This document shows, one piece after another, positions 46,457 through 55,716 of a stretch of 64,000 bases of DNA. The translations under genes were made by a program, and so were the position numbers. The notes under the pieces are model-generated. The model was not told where the DNA came from. It worked only from the letters and a program-made list of their open reading frames with translations, and did not search any database. This stretch comes from Pseudomonas sp. PICF141. GTDB taxonomy: Bacteria; Pseudomonadota; Gammaproteobacteria; Pseudomonadales; Pseudomonadaceae. Within the stretch, counting starts at the first letter, position 1, and the number at the start of each line of letters is the position of its first letter. Location: the NCBI RefSeq assembly GCF_002286815.1, contig NZ_MUNM01000040.1:228545-292544 (forward strand). The letters run 5' to 3'.

Positions 46457-47365
46457 TCAGGAGGTCGTCGCGCTGCTCGCCGAAGCGGTGGCTTGCGACG
46501 CCGGTTTCTCGGTCGGCGCTACCCGTTCAAGGCGTACGGCAACCCGGCGATTCTTCGCCCGATTGGCGGCGTTATTGTTCGGCGCCAAAGGATAGCGCTC
46601 TCCATGAAAACGCAGGGTAATCTGCGATTCCTGAATACCATTGGCCTTGAAGAAATCCATCACGGCCAGCGCCCTGCGTCGCGACAGTTCGCGGTTGGTC
46701 AGGCGGTTGCCACTGTTGTCGGAATGGCCGTCGAGCTCAATGTGATTGACCGTCGGATCAGCTTTCATGAATTCCAGCATGACCTGTAAATGAGCCTTGG
46801 CTTGGGTGTCGAGATCGATACCCTCCCCCGGAAAGCCGATTTGGGACTGCTTCACCTGCTCGAAATTCTGCGGCAGCAACTTGGCTACACACCCTTGATA
46901 GTCGCTGTAGGCCTTGCTGAATTTGACCGGCAGCAGACGGACTTCGGATACCCGCCCATCGCCCGAGGAGTGTCGAACCACCGGGCTGCGACCGTCCAGC
47001 AACCCGCTGATCAGGCGCCCGGCCTGAACCTGCGAGCTGTTGAACAGCACGTTGCCGCTGCCCATTCGCACCGAGCCCAGGTTGATGTCACCGCGCCCCG
47101 GCTGCCATGGCGCAGCGGCTGCCAGCAAGGTCGCGGAACCGCCACCGATCATCGAGTTGTAGGCCTTCAAGCGAAATGTCGCCTGTTCGCCGGCACGACG
47201 CACGAACTCTCCCGAGCCGAAATCGGTGACGGGCTGAGTCAGGCGGCATTCGAACTTGTCACCTTCGACCGTCCACTCGATGCTCTCCAGACGGGTCTGG
47301 AAAGTGAGCGCCATCGCAGGAAGGCTGGCAAACACACTGAGCAAGGCTAAATAACGCTGGCGCAC
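46457..47365 (-). CDS. motY: Flagellar motor protein MotY (OmpA family)
   Basis: A 302-residue exported protein. The signal RQRYLALLSVFASLPAMA precedes an N-terminal beta-sheet domain (LTFQTRLESIEWTVEGDKFECRLTQPV) characteristic of MotY, and the C-terminal OmpA domain (HIELDGHSDNSGNRLTNRELSRRRALAV) binds peptidoglycan. It forms part of the T-ring around the basal body and is needed for torque. The likely start is GTG 47365 with GGAG seven bases upstream, giving a normal signal. Neighbours argG and pyrC match the P. aeruginosa order. Confidence 0.93.
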   Translation of the reverse strand: MRQRYLALLSVFASLPAMALTFQTRLESIEWTVEGDKFECRLTQPVTDFGSGEFVRRAGEQATFRLKAYNSMIGGGSATLLAAAAPWQPGRGDINLGSVRMGSGNVLFNSSQVQAGRLISGLLDGRSPVVRHSSGDGRVSEVRLLPVKFSKAYSDYQGCVAKLLPQNFEQVKQSQIGFPGEGIDLDTQAKAHLQVMLEFMKADPTVNHIELDGHSDNSGNRLTNRELSRRRALAVMDFFKANGIQESQITLRFHGERYPLAPNNNAANRAKNRRVAVRLERVAPTEKPASQATASASSATTS

Positions 47366-47522
47366 GGGAGGGCTCCACTGGCTTGTGCAACAAAAAGACC
47401 ACACACATCTTTACGGCATACCTGTTGGATATCGGAAGCTTGCGGCAAAACTTGATAGCGAGTGCCTGCAAGAGTCTTTTCCGGTAGCATTCCCCTGAGT
47501 TTGACCCGCCTGGAATCCCCTC

Positions 47523-48569
47523 ATGTCCGACCGCCTGACCCTGCTGCGTCCCGACGACTGGCATATTCATCTTCGCGATGGTGCTGTGTTGACTAATACC
47601 GTCGCGGATGTCGCGCGCACCTTTGGTCGCGCCATCATCATGCCCAACCTGGTACCGCCGGTGCGCAACGCGGCTGAAGCCAATGGCTATCGCCAGCGGA
47701 TTCTCGCCGCCCGTCCGGCCGGCAGCCGTTTCGAACCGTTGATGGTTCTGTACCTGACCGACCGCACCCAGCCCGAAGAAATTCGTGAGGCCAAGGCCAG
47801 CGGTTTCGTTCACGCCGCCAAGTTGTACCCGGCCGGAGCGACCACCAATTCGGACTCTGGCGTCACCAGCATCGACAAGATTTTCCCTGCACTCGAGGCC
47901 ATGGCCGACGTCGGAATGCCCTTGTTGGTTCACGGTGAAGTCACCCGTGGCGATGTCGACGTTTTCGATCGCGAAAAGATCTTCATCGACGAGCACTTGC
48001 GTCGAGTGGTCGAGCGTTTCCCGACTCTCAAAGTGGTGTTCGAACACATCACCACCGCTGATGCCGTGCAGTTCGTCAACGAGGCTTCGGCCAACGTCGG
48101 CGCAACCATCACCGCGCATCACCTGCTGTACAACCGCAACCACATGCTGGTGGGCGGGATTCGGCCGCACTTCTATTGCCTGCCGATCCTCAAGCGCAAT
48201 ACCCACCAGGAAGCCCTGCTCGACGCCGCCACCAGTGGCAGCGACAAGTTCTTCCTCGGCACCGACTCGGCGCCCCATGCCCTGCATGCCAAAGAAGCGG
48301 CTTGCGGCTGTGCCGGTTGCTACACCGCTTATGCCGCGATCGAGATGTATGCCGAAGCCTTTGAACAGCGCAACGCGCTGGACAAGCTCGAAGCCTTCGC
48401 CAGCCTCAACGGCCCGCGCTTTTATGGCCTGCCGGTGAACACCGATCGCATCACCCTGGTCCGCGATGAGTGGACCGCCCCAACCAGCTTGCCGTTTGGC
48501 GAGCTGACTGTAATCCCGCTGCGCGCCGGTGAAAAACTGCGCTGGCGCCTGCTGGAGGAACACGCGTGA
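47523..48569 (+). CDS. pyrC: Dihydroorotase
   Basis: A 348-residue zinc amidohydrolase of pyrimidine synthesis, type II (PyrC). Metal ligands: His14-x-His16 in [10 protein letters not shown], the carboxylated Lys100 in HAAKLYPAG, His137 in LLVHGEVT, a histidine in VFEHITT, and the aspartate in FLGTDSAPH. Cyclises carbamoyl aspartate. The rnt start overlaps its stop codon. Confidence 0.98.
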   Translation: MSDRLTLLRPDDWHIHLRDGAVLTNTVADVARTFGRAIIMPNLVPPVRNAAEANGYRQRILAARPAGSRFEPLMVLYLTDRTQPEEIREAKASGFVHAAKLYPAGATTNSDSGVTSIDKIFPALEAMADVGMPLLVHGEVTRGDVDVFDREKIFIDEHLRRVVERFPTLKVVFEHITTADAVQFVNEASANVGATITAHHLLYNRNHMLVGGIRPHFYCLPILKRNTHQEALLDAATSGSDKFFLGTDSAPHALHAKEAACGCAGCYTAYAAIEMYAEAFEQRNALDKLEAFASLNGPRFYGLPVNTDRITLVRDEWTAPTSLPFGELTVIPLRAGEKLRWRLLEEHA

Positions 48570-49243
48570 GTGAAGACCATTTCGACGACGAACAGGACGG
48601 TCAAGGCAACGGAGGTGGTCCTCGTCATCCAATGGCTGCCAGATTCCGCGGTTACCTGCCGGTTGTCGTCGACGTAGAAACCGGTGGCTTCAATTCGGCC
48701 ACCGATGCCCTGCTGGAAATTGCTGCAACCACCATTGCCATGGATGAAAAAGGCTTTGTGTATCCCGATCACACCTACTTCTTCCGCGTCGAGCCATTTG
48801 AAGGCGCGAACATCGAAGCGGCTGCTCTGGAGTTCACCGGGATCAAGCTCGATCACCCGTTGCGCATGGCGGTGAGTGAGGAAGCGGCCCTGACTGACAT
48901 TTTCCGCGGCATCCGCAAGGCCCTGAAAGCCAACGGCTGCAAACGGGCGATTCTGGTCGGGCACAACAGCAGTTTCGATCTGGGCTTCCTCAACGCCGCT
49001 GTCGCACGCCTGGACATGAAACGTAACCCGTTTCATCCATTTTCCAGCTTCGATACCGCGACCCTCGCAGGTCTGGCCTACGGTCAAACCGTATTGGCCA
49101 AGGCCTGTCAGGCAGCCGATATCGACTTCGACGGTCGCGAGGCTCATTCGGCTCGCTACGACACCGAGAAGACTGCCGAGCTGTTCTGCGGCATCGTCAA
49201 TCGCTGGAAACAAATGGGCGGCTGGGAAGACTACAACGACTGA
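48566..49243 (+). CDS. rnt: Ribonuclease T
   Basis: A 225-residue DEDD-family 3'-5' exonuclease for tRNA and stable RNA end processing. Catalytic residues: Asp36 and Glu38 in VVDVETGG, an aspartate in [11 protein letters not shown], and His/Asp in [15 protein letters not shown]. The start is a GTG overlapping the pyrC stop (GTGA), with GGAGGAACAC upstream, so the two are translationally coupled. Confidence 0.97.
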   Translation: MSEDHFDDEQDGQGNGGGPRHPMAARFRGYLPVVVDVETGGFNSATDALLEIAATTIAMDEKGFVYPDHTYFFRVEPFEGANIEAAALEFTGIKLDHPLRMAVSEEAALTDIFRGIRKALKANGCKRAILVGHNSSFDLGFLNAAVARLDMKRNPFHPFSSFDTATLAGLAYGQTVLAKACQAADIDFDGREAHSARYDTEKTAELFCGIVNRWKQMGGWEDYND

Positions 49244-49310
49244 TCCATCACGCATCCGATACCGAGGGAGCTCGCTCCCGAAGTAAACGGCACGGGTTGA
49301 TCCCGCCCAT

Positions 49311-49341
49311 AAAAAAACCGGCCTAATCAGCCGGTTTTTTT
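49311..49341. terminator. Bidirectional terminator between rnt and the peroxiredoxin gene
   Basis: AAAAAAACCGGC / GCCGGTTTTTTT with a 7-base loop; poly-A on one side and poly-T on the other serve both converging genes. Confidence 0.92.
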
Positions 49342-49356
49342 ATGCCTGGAACGTGC

Positions 49357-49959
49357 TTACAGCGCAGCAGCGTGCTCGGTCAGGTATGCAGCAACGCCTT
49401 CTGGCGAAGCGTTCATGCCTTTGTCGCCTTTTTTCCAGTTGGCGGGGCAAACTTCGCCGTGCGCTTCGTGGAATTGCAGAGCGTCGACCAGACGGATCAG
49501 CTCTTCCATGTTACGGCCCAGCGGCAGGTCGTTGACGATCTGCGAGCGGACAACGCCTTTGTCGTCGATCAGGAACGCGCCACGGAAGGCAACGCCGTCA
49601 GCGGACTGAACGTCGTAAGCCTTCATGATTTCCTGCTTGATGTCGGCAGCCATGGTGTAACGAACCTGACCGATGCCGCCGCTGTTCACCGGGGTGTTGC
49701 GCCATGCGTTGTGAGTGAAGTGCGAGTCGATCGACACCGCGACCACTTCCACGTTGCGCTCTGCGAAGTCAGCCATGCGGTTGTCCAGAGCGATCAGCTC
49801 GGACGGGCAAACGAAAGTGAAGTCCAGTGGGTAGAAGAACACCAGGCCGTATTTGCCTTTGATGGCCGAGGACAGGGTGAAGCTGTCTACGATTTCGCCA
49901 TTGCCGAGTACGGCTGGTACGGTGAAGTCAGGGGCTTGTTTGCCTACGAGTACGCTCAT
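49357..49959 (-). CDS. Typical 2-Cys peroxiredoxin (AhpC/Prx1)
   Basis: A 200-residue thiol peroxidase. The peroxidatic Cys51 is in FYPLDFTFVCPSE and the resolving Cys171 in HGEVCPANW, as in typical 2-Cys peroxiredoxins. It reduces H2O2 and organic peroxides in the cytoplasm with thioredoxin or AhpF-like reductants. ATG 49959 has GGAG upstream. It stands beside bfd and bfrB, grouping peroxide defence with iron storage. Confidence 0.96.
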   Translation of the reverse strand: MSVLVGKQAPDFTVPAVLGNGEIVDSFTLSSAIKGKYGLVFFYPLDFTFVCPSELIALDNRMADFAERNVEVVAVSIDSHFTHNAWRNTPVNSGGIGQVRYTMAADIKQEIMKAYDVQSADGVAFRGAFLIDDKGVVRSQIVNDLPLGRNMEELIRLVDALQFHEAHGEVCPANWKKGDKGMNASPEGVAAYLTEHAAAL

Positions 49960-50218
49960 TGGATATCTCCTGGTGTAATAACGTTGAAGAACAGGGTTCA
50001 TGCCAGCCTGCCACCCTCGGGCGACAGCCCTGTGACACAAACCTGCTTCGCAAAAGGCCGACCATCATACACCGCGTTTTTCACCTGTCCTTAGCGCCTT
50101 AACGGTTTTTTTCCTGGACGGTAAAAAGACCGCTGCTCTATTTTTCTCTTGCCGACGTGAGAAGAAACCGTTCGTCAGTCACAGGCCCTTATGACGAAAA
50201 GGCTTCAGAAACCACTTT

Positions 50219-50237
50219 GACAATCATTCTCGTTAAC
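50219..50237. promoter_or_regulatory. Candidate Fur box upstream of bfd
   Basis: GACAATCATTCTCGTTAAC matches the classic 19-bp Fur consensus at 13 of 19 positions. It is 48 bases before bfd, a gene known to be induced by iron starvation in Pseudomonas. The rest of the 325-base gap from the peroxiredoxin gene shows no other feature. Confidence 0.72.
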
Positions 50238-50284
50238 ATTAAGATCCATCGCAATTGAGTCACAACCAGCGACGGTTCTCACTT

Positions 50285-50503
50285 ATGTATGTCTGCCTCT
50301 GCACTGGCGTCACCGACGGTCAAATCCGCGATGCAATCTATGAAGGTTGCTGCAGCTATAAGGAAGTCCGTCAGGCTACCGGCGTAGCCGGCCAATGCGG
50401 TAAATGCGCCTGCCTTGCCAAGGAAGTGGTCCGTGAAACCCTGGGCAAACTGCAATCGGCTCAGGCATCGATCCCCTACCCCGCAGAATTTACCGCCGCT
50501 TAA
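50285..50503 (+). CDS. bfd: Bacterioferritin-associated ferredoxin
   Basis: A 72-residue 2Fe-2S ferredoxin with the Bfd cysteine pattern: Cys4-x-Cys6 and Cys38-x-x-Cys41. It donates electrons to the haem of BfrB to release stored iron. The start ATG 50285 gives MYVCLCTGVTDGQIRDAI; an in-frame GTG upstream would put extra residues before the cluster. A Fur-like box precedes it and a terminator follows, so it is separately transcribed from bfrB. Confidence 0.97.
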   Translation: MYVCLCTGVTDGQIRDAIYEGCCSYKEVRQATGVAGQCGKCACLAKEVVRETLGKLQSAQASIPYPAEFTAA

Positions 50504-50519
50504 TGACCGTATTTCAAAG

Positions 50520-50546
50520 AACCGGACTTGATGTCCGGTTTTTTTA
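50520..50546 (+). terminator. Rho-independent terminator of bfd
   Basis: ACCGGAC / GTCCGGT stem with a 5-base loop and seven Ts. Confidence 0.9.
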
Positions 50547-50702
50547 TGTCTGAAAATCAATCGCTTACGCACTAGACGCGGAACACAAACATTCTTATTC
50601 CGATTAATTTTCATTTAAGTTTCAATAACTTAGGTTTGACACTCTTAATCACGCGGCTCAAACTCTGCCTCATAAACAGCTAATACAGGGCAGGACCCCA
50701 TC

Positions 50703-51176
50703 ATGAAAGGCGACATTACAGTCATCCAGCACCTCAACAAAATCCTTGGCAATGAGCTGGTCGCGATCAATCAATACTTTCTGCATGCGCGCATGTATGA
50801 AGATTGGGGTCTGAACAAGCTCGGCAAGCACGAGTACGACGAATCCATCGACGAGATGAAGCACGCCGACAAGCTGATCAAGCGCATCCTGTTCCTTGAA
50901 GGCCTGCCGAACGTCCAGGACCTGGGTAAGCTGAACATTGGCGAACACACCAAGGAAATGCTTGAGTGTGACTTGAAGATCGAACGCGACGGCCATGCCG
51001 ATCTGAAAGTCGCTATCGCTCACTGCGAAACTGTTGGTGACTTCGGTAGCCGTGAACTGCTCGAAGACATTCTTGAATCCGAAGAAGAACATATCGACTG
51101 GCTGGAAACCCAATTGGGCCTGATCGATAAAGTCGGTCTTGAGAACTATCTGCAGTCGCAGATGGGCGACGAGTAA
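50703..51176 (+). CDS. bfrB: Bacterioferritin BfrB
   Basis: A 157-residue haem-containing ferritin that stores iron as a 24-mer. The haem ligand Met52 and the ferroxidase residues Glu18, Glu51, His54, Glu94, Glu127 and His130 are in register ([44 protein letters not shown]). It works with Bfd, encoded just upstream. A strong terminator follows. Confidence 0.98.
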   Translation: MKGDITVIQHLNKILGNELVAINQYFLHARMYEDWGLNKLGKHEYDESIDEMKHADKLIKRILFLEGLPNVQDLGKLNIGEHTKEMLECDLKIERDGHADLKVAIAHCETVGDFGSRELLEDILESEEEHIDWLETQLGLIDKVGLENYLQSQMGDE

Positions 51177-51203
51177 ATTCTGCACCGTTAATTGCGATGC
51201 AAT

Positions 51204-51242
51204 AAAAAGCCCCGCTCTCTTTCAAAGAGGCGGGGCTTTTTT
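51204..51242 (+). terminator. Rho-independent terminator of bfrB
   Basis: AAAAAGCCCCG / CGGGGCTTTTTT outer stem with an imperfect inner CTCT/AGAG extension. Confidence 0.93.
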
Positions 51243-51300
51243 ATGTGCGCTATCTCGTCCTGAAACGGGTGTAAACCTATTTCAGGACGAGACACGCTCT

Positions 51301-51405
51301 TGTAGGAGCGAGGCTTGCCCGCGAAGAACGATGATGCGGTTTATCAATAACACCGCGTTATCGTTCTTCGCGGGCAAGTCGGATCGCCGCCCGCTCGCTC
51401 CTACA
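51301..51405. repeat. REP-like inverted repeat, family B
   Basis: TGTAGGAGCGAGGCTTGCCC with CGCGAAGAACGAT at the left and ATCGTTCTTCGCG with GGGCAAG at the right; the right arm is interrupted by an inserted TCGGATCGCCGCCC before CTCGCTCCTACA. The same interruption occurs in the copy at 56833. Confidence 0.88.
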
Positions 51406-51416
51406 CAGGTATCGAA

Positions 51417-51758
51417 TCAGGCGTCGGTCTTGTTGGCAGCAGCAGCTTCAACAGCAGCTTTGATCGTTGCTTGCAACGAACCGTCAGCAGCCATTTCAGT
51501 CATGATGTCGCTGCCCCCGATCAGCTCGCCACCAACCCACAATTGCGGGAAGGTTGGCCAGTTGGCGTATTTGGGCAGGTTGGCGCGGATTTCCGGGTTC
51601 TGCAGGATGTCCACATAGGCAAACTTTTCGCCACAGGCCATTACAGCCTGTGCGGCTTTCGCGGAGAAGCCACACTGTGGGGCATTCGGCGAGCCTTTCA
51701 TGTAAAGCAGAATGGTGTTGTTGGCAATCTGCTCTTTAATCGTTTCGATGATATCCAT
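51417..51758 (-). CDS. grxD: Monothiol glutaredoxin (Grx4/GrxD)
   Basis: A 113-residue CGFS-type glutaredoxin; the active site Cys29-Gly-Phe-Ser is in APQCGFSAKAAQ and the glutathione-binding WPTFPQLWVGGELIGGSDI is intact. It carries and transfers 2Fe-2S clusters in the cytoplasm. Found next to bfrB as in P. aeruginosa. Confidence 0.97.
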   Translation of the reverse strand: MDIIETIKEQIANNTILLYMKGSPNAPQCGFSAKAAQAVMACGEKFAYVDILQNPEIRANLPKYANWPTFPQLWVGGELIGGSDIMTEMAADGSLQATIKAAVEAAAANKTDA

Positions 51759-51855
51759 GGAGCACCTCGGCTGAACTTTCCGACTCAGTGGTCGGCACGG
51801 TGGCGCATTGTAACGGAAACCCGAGCGCCATGCTCGGCCTCCCCGACAGTCATGT

Positions 51856-53964
51856 TCACGCCGCCACTACGGTCACCGGTACGCCGTTCAACGCCGCATT
51901 ACCCGACAACTCATCGAGCTGACGTTCGTCAGTCAGGTCATTGGCGCTGGAGCCGGGTTGACCGCTGGCAATCGTCATCTGCACACCCGGTCGTGCATGA
52001 CCCCAACCGTGAGGAAGGCTGACCACACCTTTCATCATATCCACGCTGGCGACCACTTCAACCTCGATCACCCCGACCCGCGAACTGACGCGCACCCGCT
52101 GCCCATCGCTGATTCCGCGGCAGGCCAAGTCATCCGGGTTCATCAACAATTGATGGCGCGGTTTGCCTTTCACCAGACGGTGATAATTGTGCATCCACGA
52201 ATTATTGCTGCGCACGTGGCGGCGGCCGATCAGCAGCAACTCGTCGGCAGCCGGTGCTTGCAGTGCGGCGAAGCGCGCCAGGTCGGCGAGAATCTGGGCG
52301 GGTGCCGCCTGGACTCGCTGATTGGCCGTTTTCAAGCGCGGCGCCAGATTGGGTTTGAGCGCCCCGAGATCAATACCATGAGGATGATCGAACAGGGTCG
52401 CCAGTGACAGCTTATGGTGCGAAGCGTCGCCATACAGGCCCATCCGCAACCCGTGATCGATCATCTGCGCCGGCGCGATGGTCGGTTTAAGTTCCTTGCC
52501 GGTCCTGGCCGCAAAGGCTTTGGCCAGCCCCACGAAGATTTCCCAGTCATGCAGCGCGCCTTCAGGCTTGGCCAGGATCGCCCGATTGAAGCGGGTGACG
52601 TTGCGCACCGCGAACAGGTTGAACGTGGTGTCGTAATGATCGTTTTCCAGTGCCGACGTCGACGGCAGGATCAGGTCGGCATAACGGGTGGTTTCATTGA
52701 TGTACAGGTCAACACTCACCATGAACTCCAACCCGTCCAGGGCCTGCTCCAGTTGTCGGCCATTGGGCGTGGACAGCACCGGGTTACCCGCGACGGTGAT
52801 CAGCGCGCGGACCTGCCCTTCCCCTTCGGTGAGCATCTCTTCGGCCAGCGCCGATACGGGCAATTCTCCGGCGTATTCCGGACGCCCGGACACGCGGCTC
52901 TGCCAGCGGTTGAAATGCCCGCCCGAGGTCGACGCCACCAGATCCACCGCAGGCTCGGTGCACAACGCACCGCCCACCCGGTCGAGGTTGCCGGTGACCA
53001 GATTGATCAGTTGCACCAGCCAATGGCACAGGGTGCCGAAAGCCTGGGTCGAAACCCCCATTCGCCCATAGCAGACCGCTGTCGGCGCTGCCGCGAAGTC
53101 GCGTGCCAGTTGGCGGATCTGCTCGGCGGGCACCGCGCAGAGTGGGCTCATGGCCTCGGCAGTGAAACCCGCGATCGCTTCACGCACCTCATCCAGGCCG
53201 TCGACGGGTAAATGACTGTCGCGGCTCAAGCCTTCGGCGAACAAAGTATTGAGCAGCCCGAACAACAGCGCCGCGTCGCCACCGGGGCGCACGAACAGAT
53301 GCTGATCAGCCATCGCCGCCGTCTCGCTGCGACGCGGATCGACCACCACCACTTTGCCGCCCCGGGCCTGAATCGCCTTGAGGCGCTTCTCCACATCCGG
53401 CACGGTCATGATGCTGCCATTGGAGGCCAGTGGATTGCCGCCCAGGATCAGCATGAAATCGGTGTGATCGATGTCCGGGATCGGCAGCAGCAAGCCGTGG
53501 CCATACATCAAATGACTGGTCAGGTGATGGGGCAATTGATCGACCGACGTCGCGGAAAACCGGTTGCGGGTTTTCAGCAGGCCGAGGAAATAATTGCTGT
53601 GGGTCATCAACCCGTAGTTGTGTACGCTGGGATTGCCCTGATAGACCGCCACCGCGTTCTGCCCGTGACGCTCCTGGATCGCCGCCAGACGCTCGGCTAC
53701 AAGACTGAAAGCGTCTTCCCATTCCATAGGTTGCCATTCGCTGCCTGTCCGTCGCATCGGCTGACGCAGGCGATCCGGATCATTCTGAATGTCTTGCAGG
53801 GCAACCGCTTTGGGGCAGATGTGCCCGCGACTGAAGGTGTCCTGTGGATCCCCCTTGATCGAGGTGATTTGTACGTCGCCGCCTTCGACCTCGGTGGTTT
53901 CGATGGTCAGGCCGCAGATGGCTTCACACAGGTGGCATGCACGGTGATGGAGAGTCTTGGTCAT
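51856..53964 (-). CDS. Molybdopterin-dependent oxidoreductase (MopB family), substrate unknown
   Basis: A 702-residue enzyme of the DMSO reductase superfamily. The N-terminal 4Fe-4S site is Cys10, Cys13, Cys17 and Cys50 (ACHLCEAICG, GHICPKA). Later it has DFMLILGGNPLASNGS, VVVVDPRRSETA and the C-terminal aspartate-decarboxylase-like barrel with LLMNPDDLACRGISDGQRVRV. There is no Tat signal, so it is cytoplasmic, and it has no accessory electron-transfer gene beside it. Relatives are annotated as formate dehydrogenase-like or nitrate reductase-like; neither is supported by specific residues here. Confidence 0.9.
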   Translation of the reverse strand: MTKTLHHRACHLCEAICGLTIETTEVEGGDVQITSIKGDPQDTFSRGHICPKAVALQDIQNDPDRLRQPMRRTGSEWQPMEWEDAFSLVAERLAAIQERHGQNAVAVYQGNPSVHNYGLMTHSNYFLGLLKTRNRFSATSVDQLPHHLTSHLMYGHGLLLPIPDIDHTDFMLILGGNPLASNGSIMTVPDVEKRLKAIQARGGKVVVVDPRRSETAAMADQHLFVRPGGDAALLFGLLNTLFAEGLSRDSHLPVDGLDEVREAIAGFTAEAMSPLCAVPAEQIRQLARDFAAAPTAVCYGRMGVSTQAFGTLCHWLVQLINLVTGNLDRVGGALCTEPAVDLVASTSGGHFNRWQSRVSGRPEYAGELPVSALAEEMLTEGEGQVRALITVAGNPVLSTPNGRQLEQALDGLEFMVSVDLYINETTRYADLILPSTSALENDHYDTTFNLFAVRNVTRFNRAILAKPEGALHDWEIFVGLAKAFAARTGKELKPTIAPAQMIDHGLRMGLYGDASHHKLSLATLFDHPHGIDLGALKPNLAPRLKTANQRVQAAPAQILADLARFAALQAPAADELLLIGRRHVRSNNSWMHNYHRLVKGKPRHQLLMNPDDLACRGISDGQRVRVSSRVGVIEVEVVASVDMMKGVVSLPHGWGHARPGVQMTIASGQPGSSANDLTDERQLDELSGNAALNGVPVTVVAA

Positions 53965-54098
53965 GGCCAGTCTCTGTTTTATTCTGGGCGGGCAATAGCG
54001 GCCGCGGGAACAAAACTATGGCGCGCGATCCGCCCCTTTGCCAGCCATGTTCGTCTTGTGAATCGGCGACCATCAGGCCAGCCGATGGCAGCAAGGGA

Positions 54099-54389
54099 TC
54101 AGTTTGACGGCAGACTCGGCGGCGCCTGCAACTGGATCTCCTCGATGGTTTCGATCTGCTCGTGGGCAACATGCACGCCCGTGAGCTCGCCGATCAGTCG
54201 CCAATGCTCGTCCAGCCCGGCGCTGATGGTGGCCATGCGGTCAATCATGTGCCGACCGGCCGCCTTCGTGACTTCGTCTTCACTGCGCAACAACTCGAAA
54301 GACATCGAGGTCATGGACGCAGTGAGGTGAGTCAGAGAGCGGGCCGTCAGCCCGAGTAATTCCATTAACAGCTGTTCTTTCGATTCCAT
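54099..54389 (-). CDS. Small helical hypothetical protein (96 residues)
   Basis: A frame from ATG 54389 with AGGA upstream. It is almost wholly helical: MELLGLTARSLTHLTASMTSMSFELLR, AAGRHMIDRMATISAGLDEHWRLIGELTG, then an acidic HEQIETIEEIQL and a proline-rich end. No membrane segment. It resembles the small conserved Pseudomonas proteins of unknown function of DUF3077/DUF6124 size, but I cannot assign it with certainty. It lies between the molybdopterin enzyme and the argF promoter region. Confidence 0.6.
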   Translation of the reverse strand: MESKEQLLMELLGLTARSLTHLTASMTSMSFELLRSEDEVTKAAGRHMIDRMATISAGLDEHWRLIGELTGVHVAHEQIETIEEIQLQAPPSLPSN

Positions 54390-54653
54390 TCCGGATCGCT
54401 TCCTGCATCGCTCGTGCCTTAGTTATAACGCAGCACTTTGCTTTAGCAAATGTTTCGGACAAGACACATTGCCCGCCAAAGGCCCGAATAACAGGTCAAA
54501 AACCGACCGCCAGCGTGTCGCCCGCGCCCTGTTTGATTGCCAAGCCCGGCGAGCGCGGTGTACAAATGGTTAGCTGCTGTCAGGAAACAGGCTTCAAAAG
54601 CGCTACTGCAATCACCCGTAGCCCCTCTGAAATCCCCTAAACACCGTAGCCCA

Positions 54654-54690
54654 TTGGAAAAACGCGACATTTAATGTCAATATCGCGCCT
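54654..54690 (-). promoter_or_regulatory. Candidate ArgR operator upstream of argF
   Basis: On the minus strand TGTCGC-N8-AA (54669-54654) fits the remembered ArgR half-site, preceded exactly 21 bases earlier by a weaker AGGCGC-N8-CA (54690-54675), the same tandem geometry as before argG. It lies about 106-142 bases before argF. The rest of the 54390-54795 gap shows no gene. Confidence 0.6.
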
Positions 54691-54795
54691 TCCCCTATTT
54701 CGTCGCCCCGTGCGGCTTACGCCGCAGGTCTCGCCCGTTTTTCAGTTAAACAAGGCTTTGAGTATCTGCGGTCTGTTGCAAAAAGGTAGTCAATG

Positions 54796-55716
54796 ATGAG
54801 CGCAAGGCACTTTCTCTCCCTGATGGATTGCACGCCCGAAGAGCTGGTCAGCGTGATCCGTCGAGGCGTTGAGCTCAAGGACCTGCGTAACCGCGGCGTA
54901 CTGTTCGAGCCTTTGAAAAACCGGGTCCTGGGGATGATTTTCGAGAAGTCCTCGACCCGCACCCGTATTTCGTTCGAAGCCGGCATGATCCAGCTCGGCG
55001 GCCAGGCGATATTCCTGTCGCCACGCGACACCCAATTGGGTCGTGGCGAGCCGATCGGCGACTGCGCCATCGTCATGTCGAGCATGCTCGATGCGGTGAT
55101 GATCCGTACCTTTGCCCATAGCACCCTGACCGAATTCGCCGCCAATTCCCGCGTGCCGGTGATCAACGGCCTGTCCGACGATCTGCACCCCTGCCAGTTG
55201 CTGGCCGACATGCAAACCTTCCTCGAACATCGCGGTTCGATTCAAGGCAAGACCGTGGCCTGGATCGGCGATGGCAACAACATGTGCAACAGCTATATAG
55301 AAGCGGCGATCCAGTTCGACTTCCAGTTGCGCATCGCCTGCCCGGAAGGTTACGAACCCAATCCTGAGTTTGTGGCTAAAGCCGGCGATCGGGTGACCAT
55401 CGTCCGCGATCCGCAAGAAGCCGTGCGCGGCGCGCACCTGGTGAGCACCGATGTCTGGACCTCAATGGGCCAGGAAGAGGAAACCGCCAAGCGCCTGAAG
55501 TTGTTCGCACCTTTCCAGGTCAACCGTGCCCTGCTCGACCTCGCCGCGCCGGACGTATTGTTCATGCATTGCCTGCCCGCTCACCGTGGGGAGGAAATCA
55601 GCCTCGACCTGCTCGACGACTCACGCTCAGTGGCCTGGGATCAAGCGGAAAACCGTCTTCACGCACAAAAGGCCTTGCTCGAATTCCTCGTCCCGCCTTC
55701 ATACCACCACGCATGA
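54796..55716 (+). CDS. argF: Ornithine carbamoyltransferase, anabolic
   Basis: A 306-residue enzyme making citrulline from ornithine and carbamoyl phosphate. The carbamoyl-phosphate motif [10 protein letters not shown] is at residues 52-61, the ornithine-side DGNNMCNSY and the catalytic [10 protein letters not shown] motifs are intact. Two ATGs are adjacent; the second (54796, [11 protein letters not shown]) has the better spacing from AAGG and the known terminus. Its stop overlaps the ABC ATPase start, so the two are co-transcribed. Confidence 0.97.
   Translation: MSARHFLSLMDCTPEELVSVIRRGVELKDLRNRGVLFEPLKNRVLGMIFEKSSTRTRISFEAGMIQLGGQAIFLSPRDTQLGRGEPIGDCAIVMSSMLDAVMIRTFAHSTLTEFAANSRVPVINGLSDDLHPCQLLADMQTFLEHRGSIQGKTVAWIGDGNNMCNSYIEAAIQFDFQLRIACPEGYEPNPEFVAKAGDRVTIVRDPQEAVRGAHLVSTDVWTSMGQEEETAKRLKLFAPFQVNRALLDLAAPDVLFMHCLPAHRGEEISLDLLDDSRSVAWDQAENRLHAQKALLEFLVPPSYHHA

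Noticed and set aside
45059..46789. Plus-strand frame of 576 codons over argG
   Set aside because: Same antisense artefact; argG is unmistakable on the minus strand.
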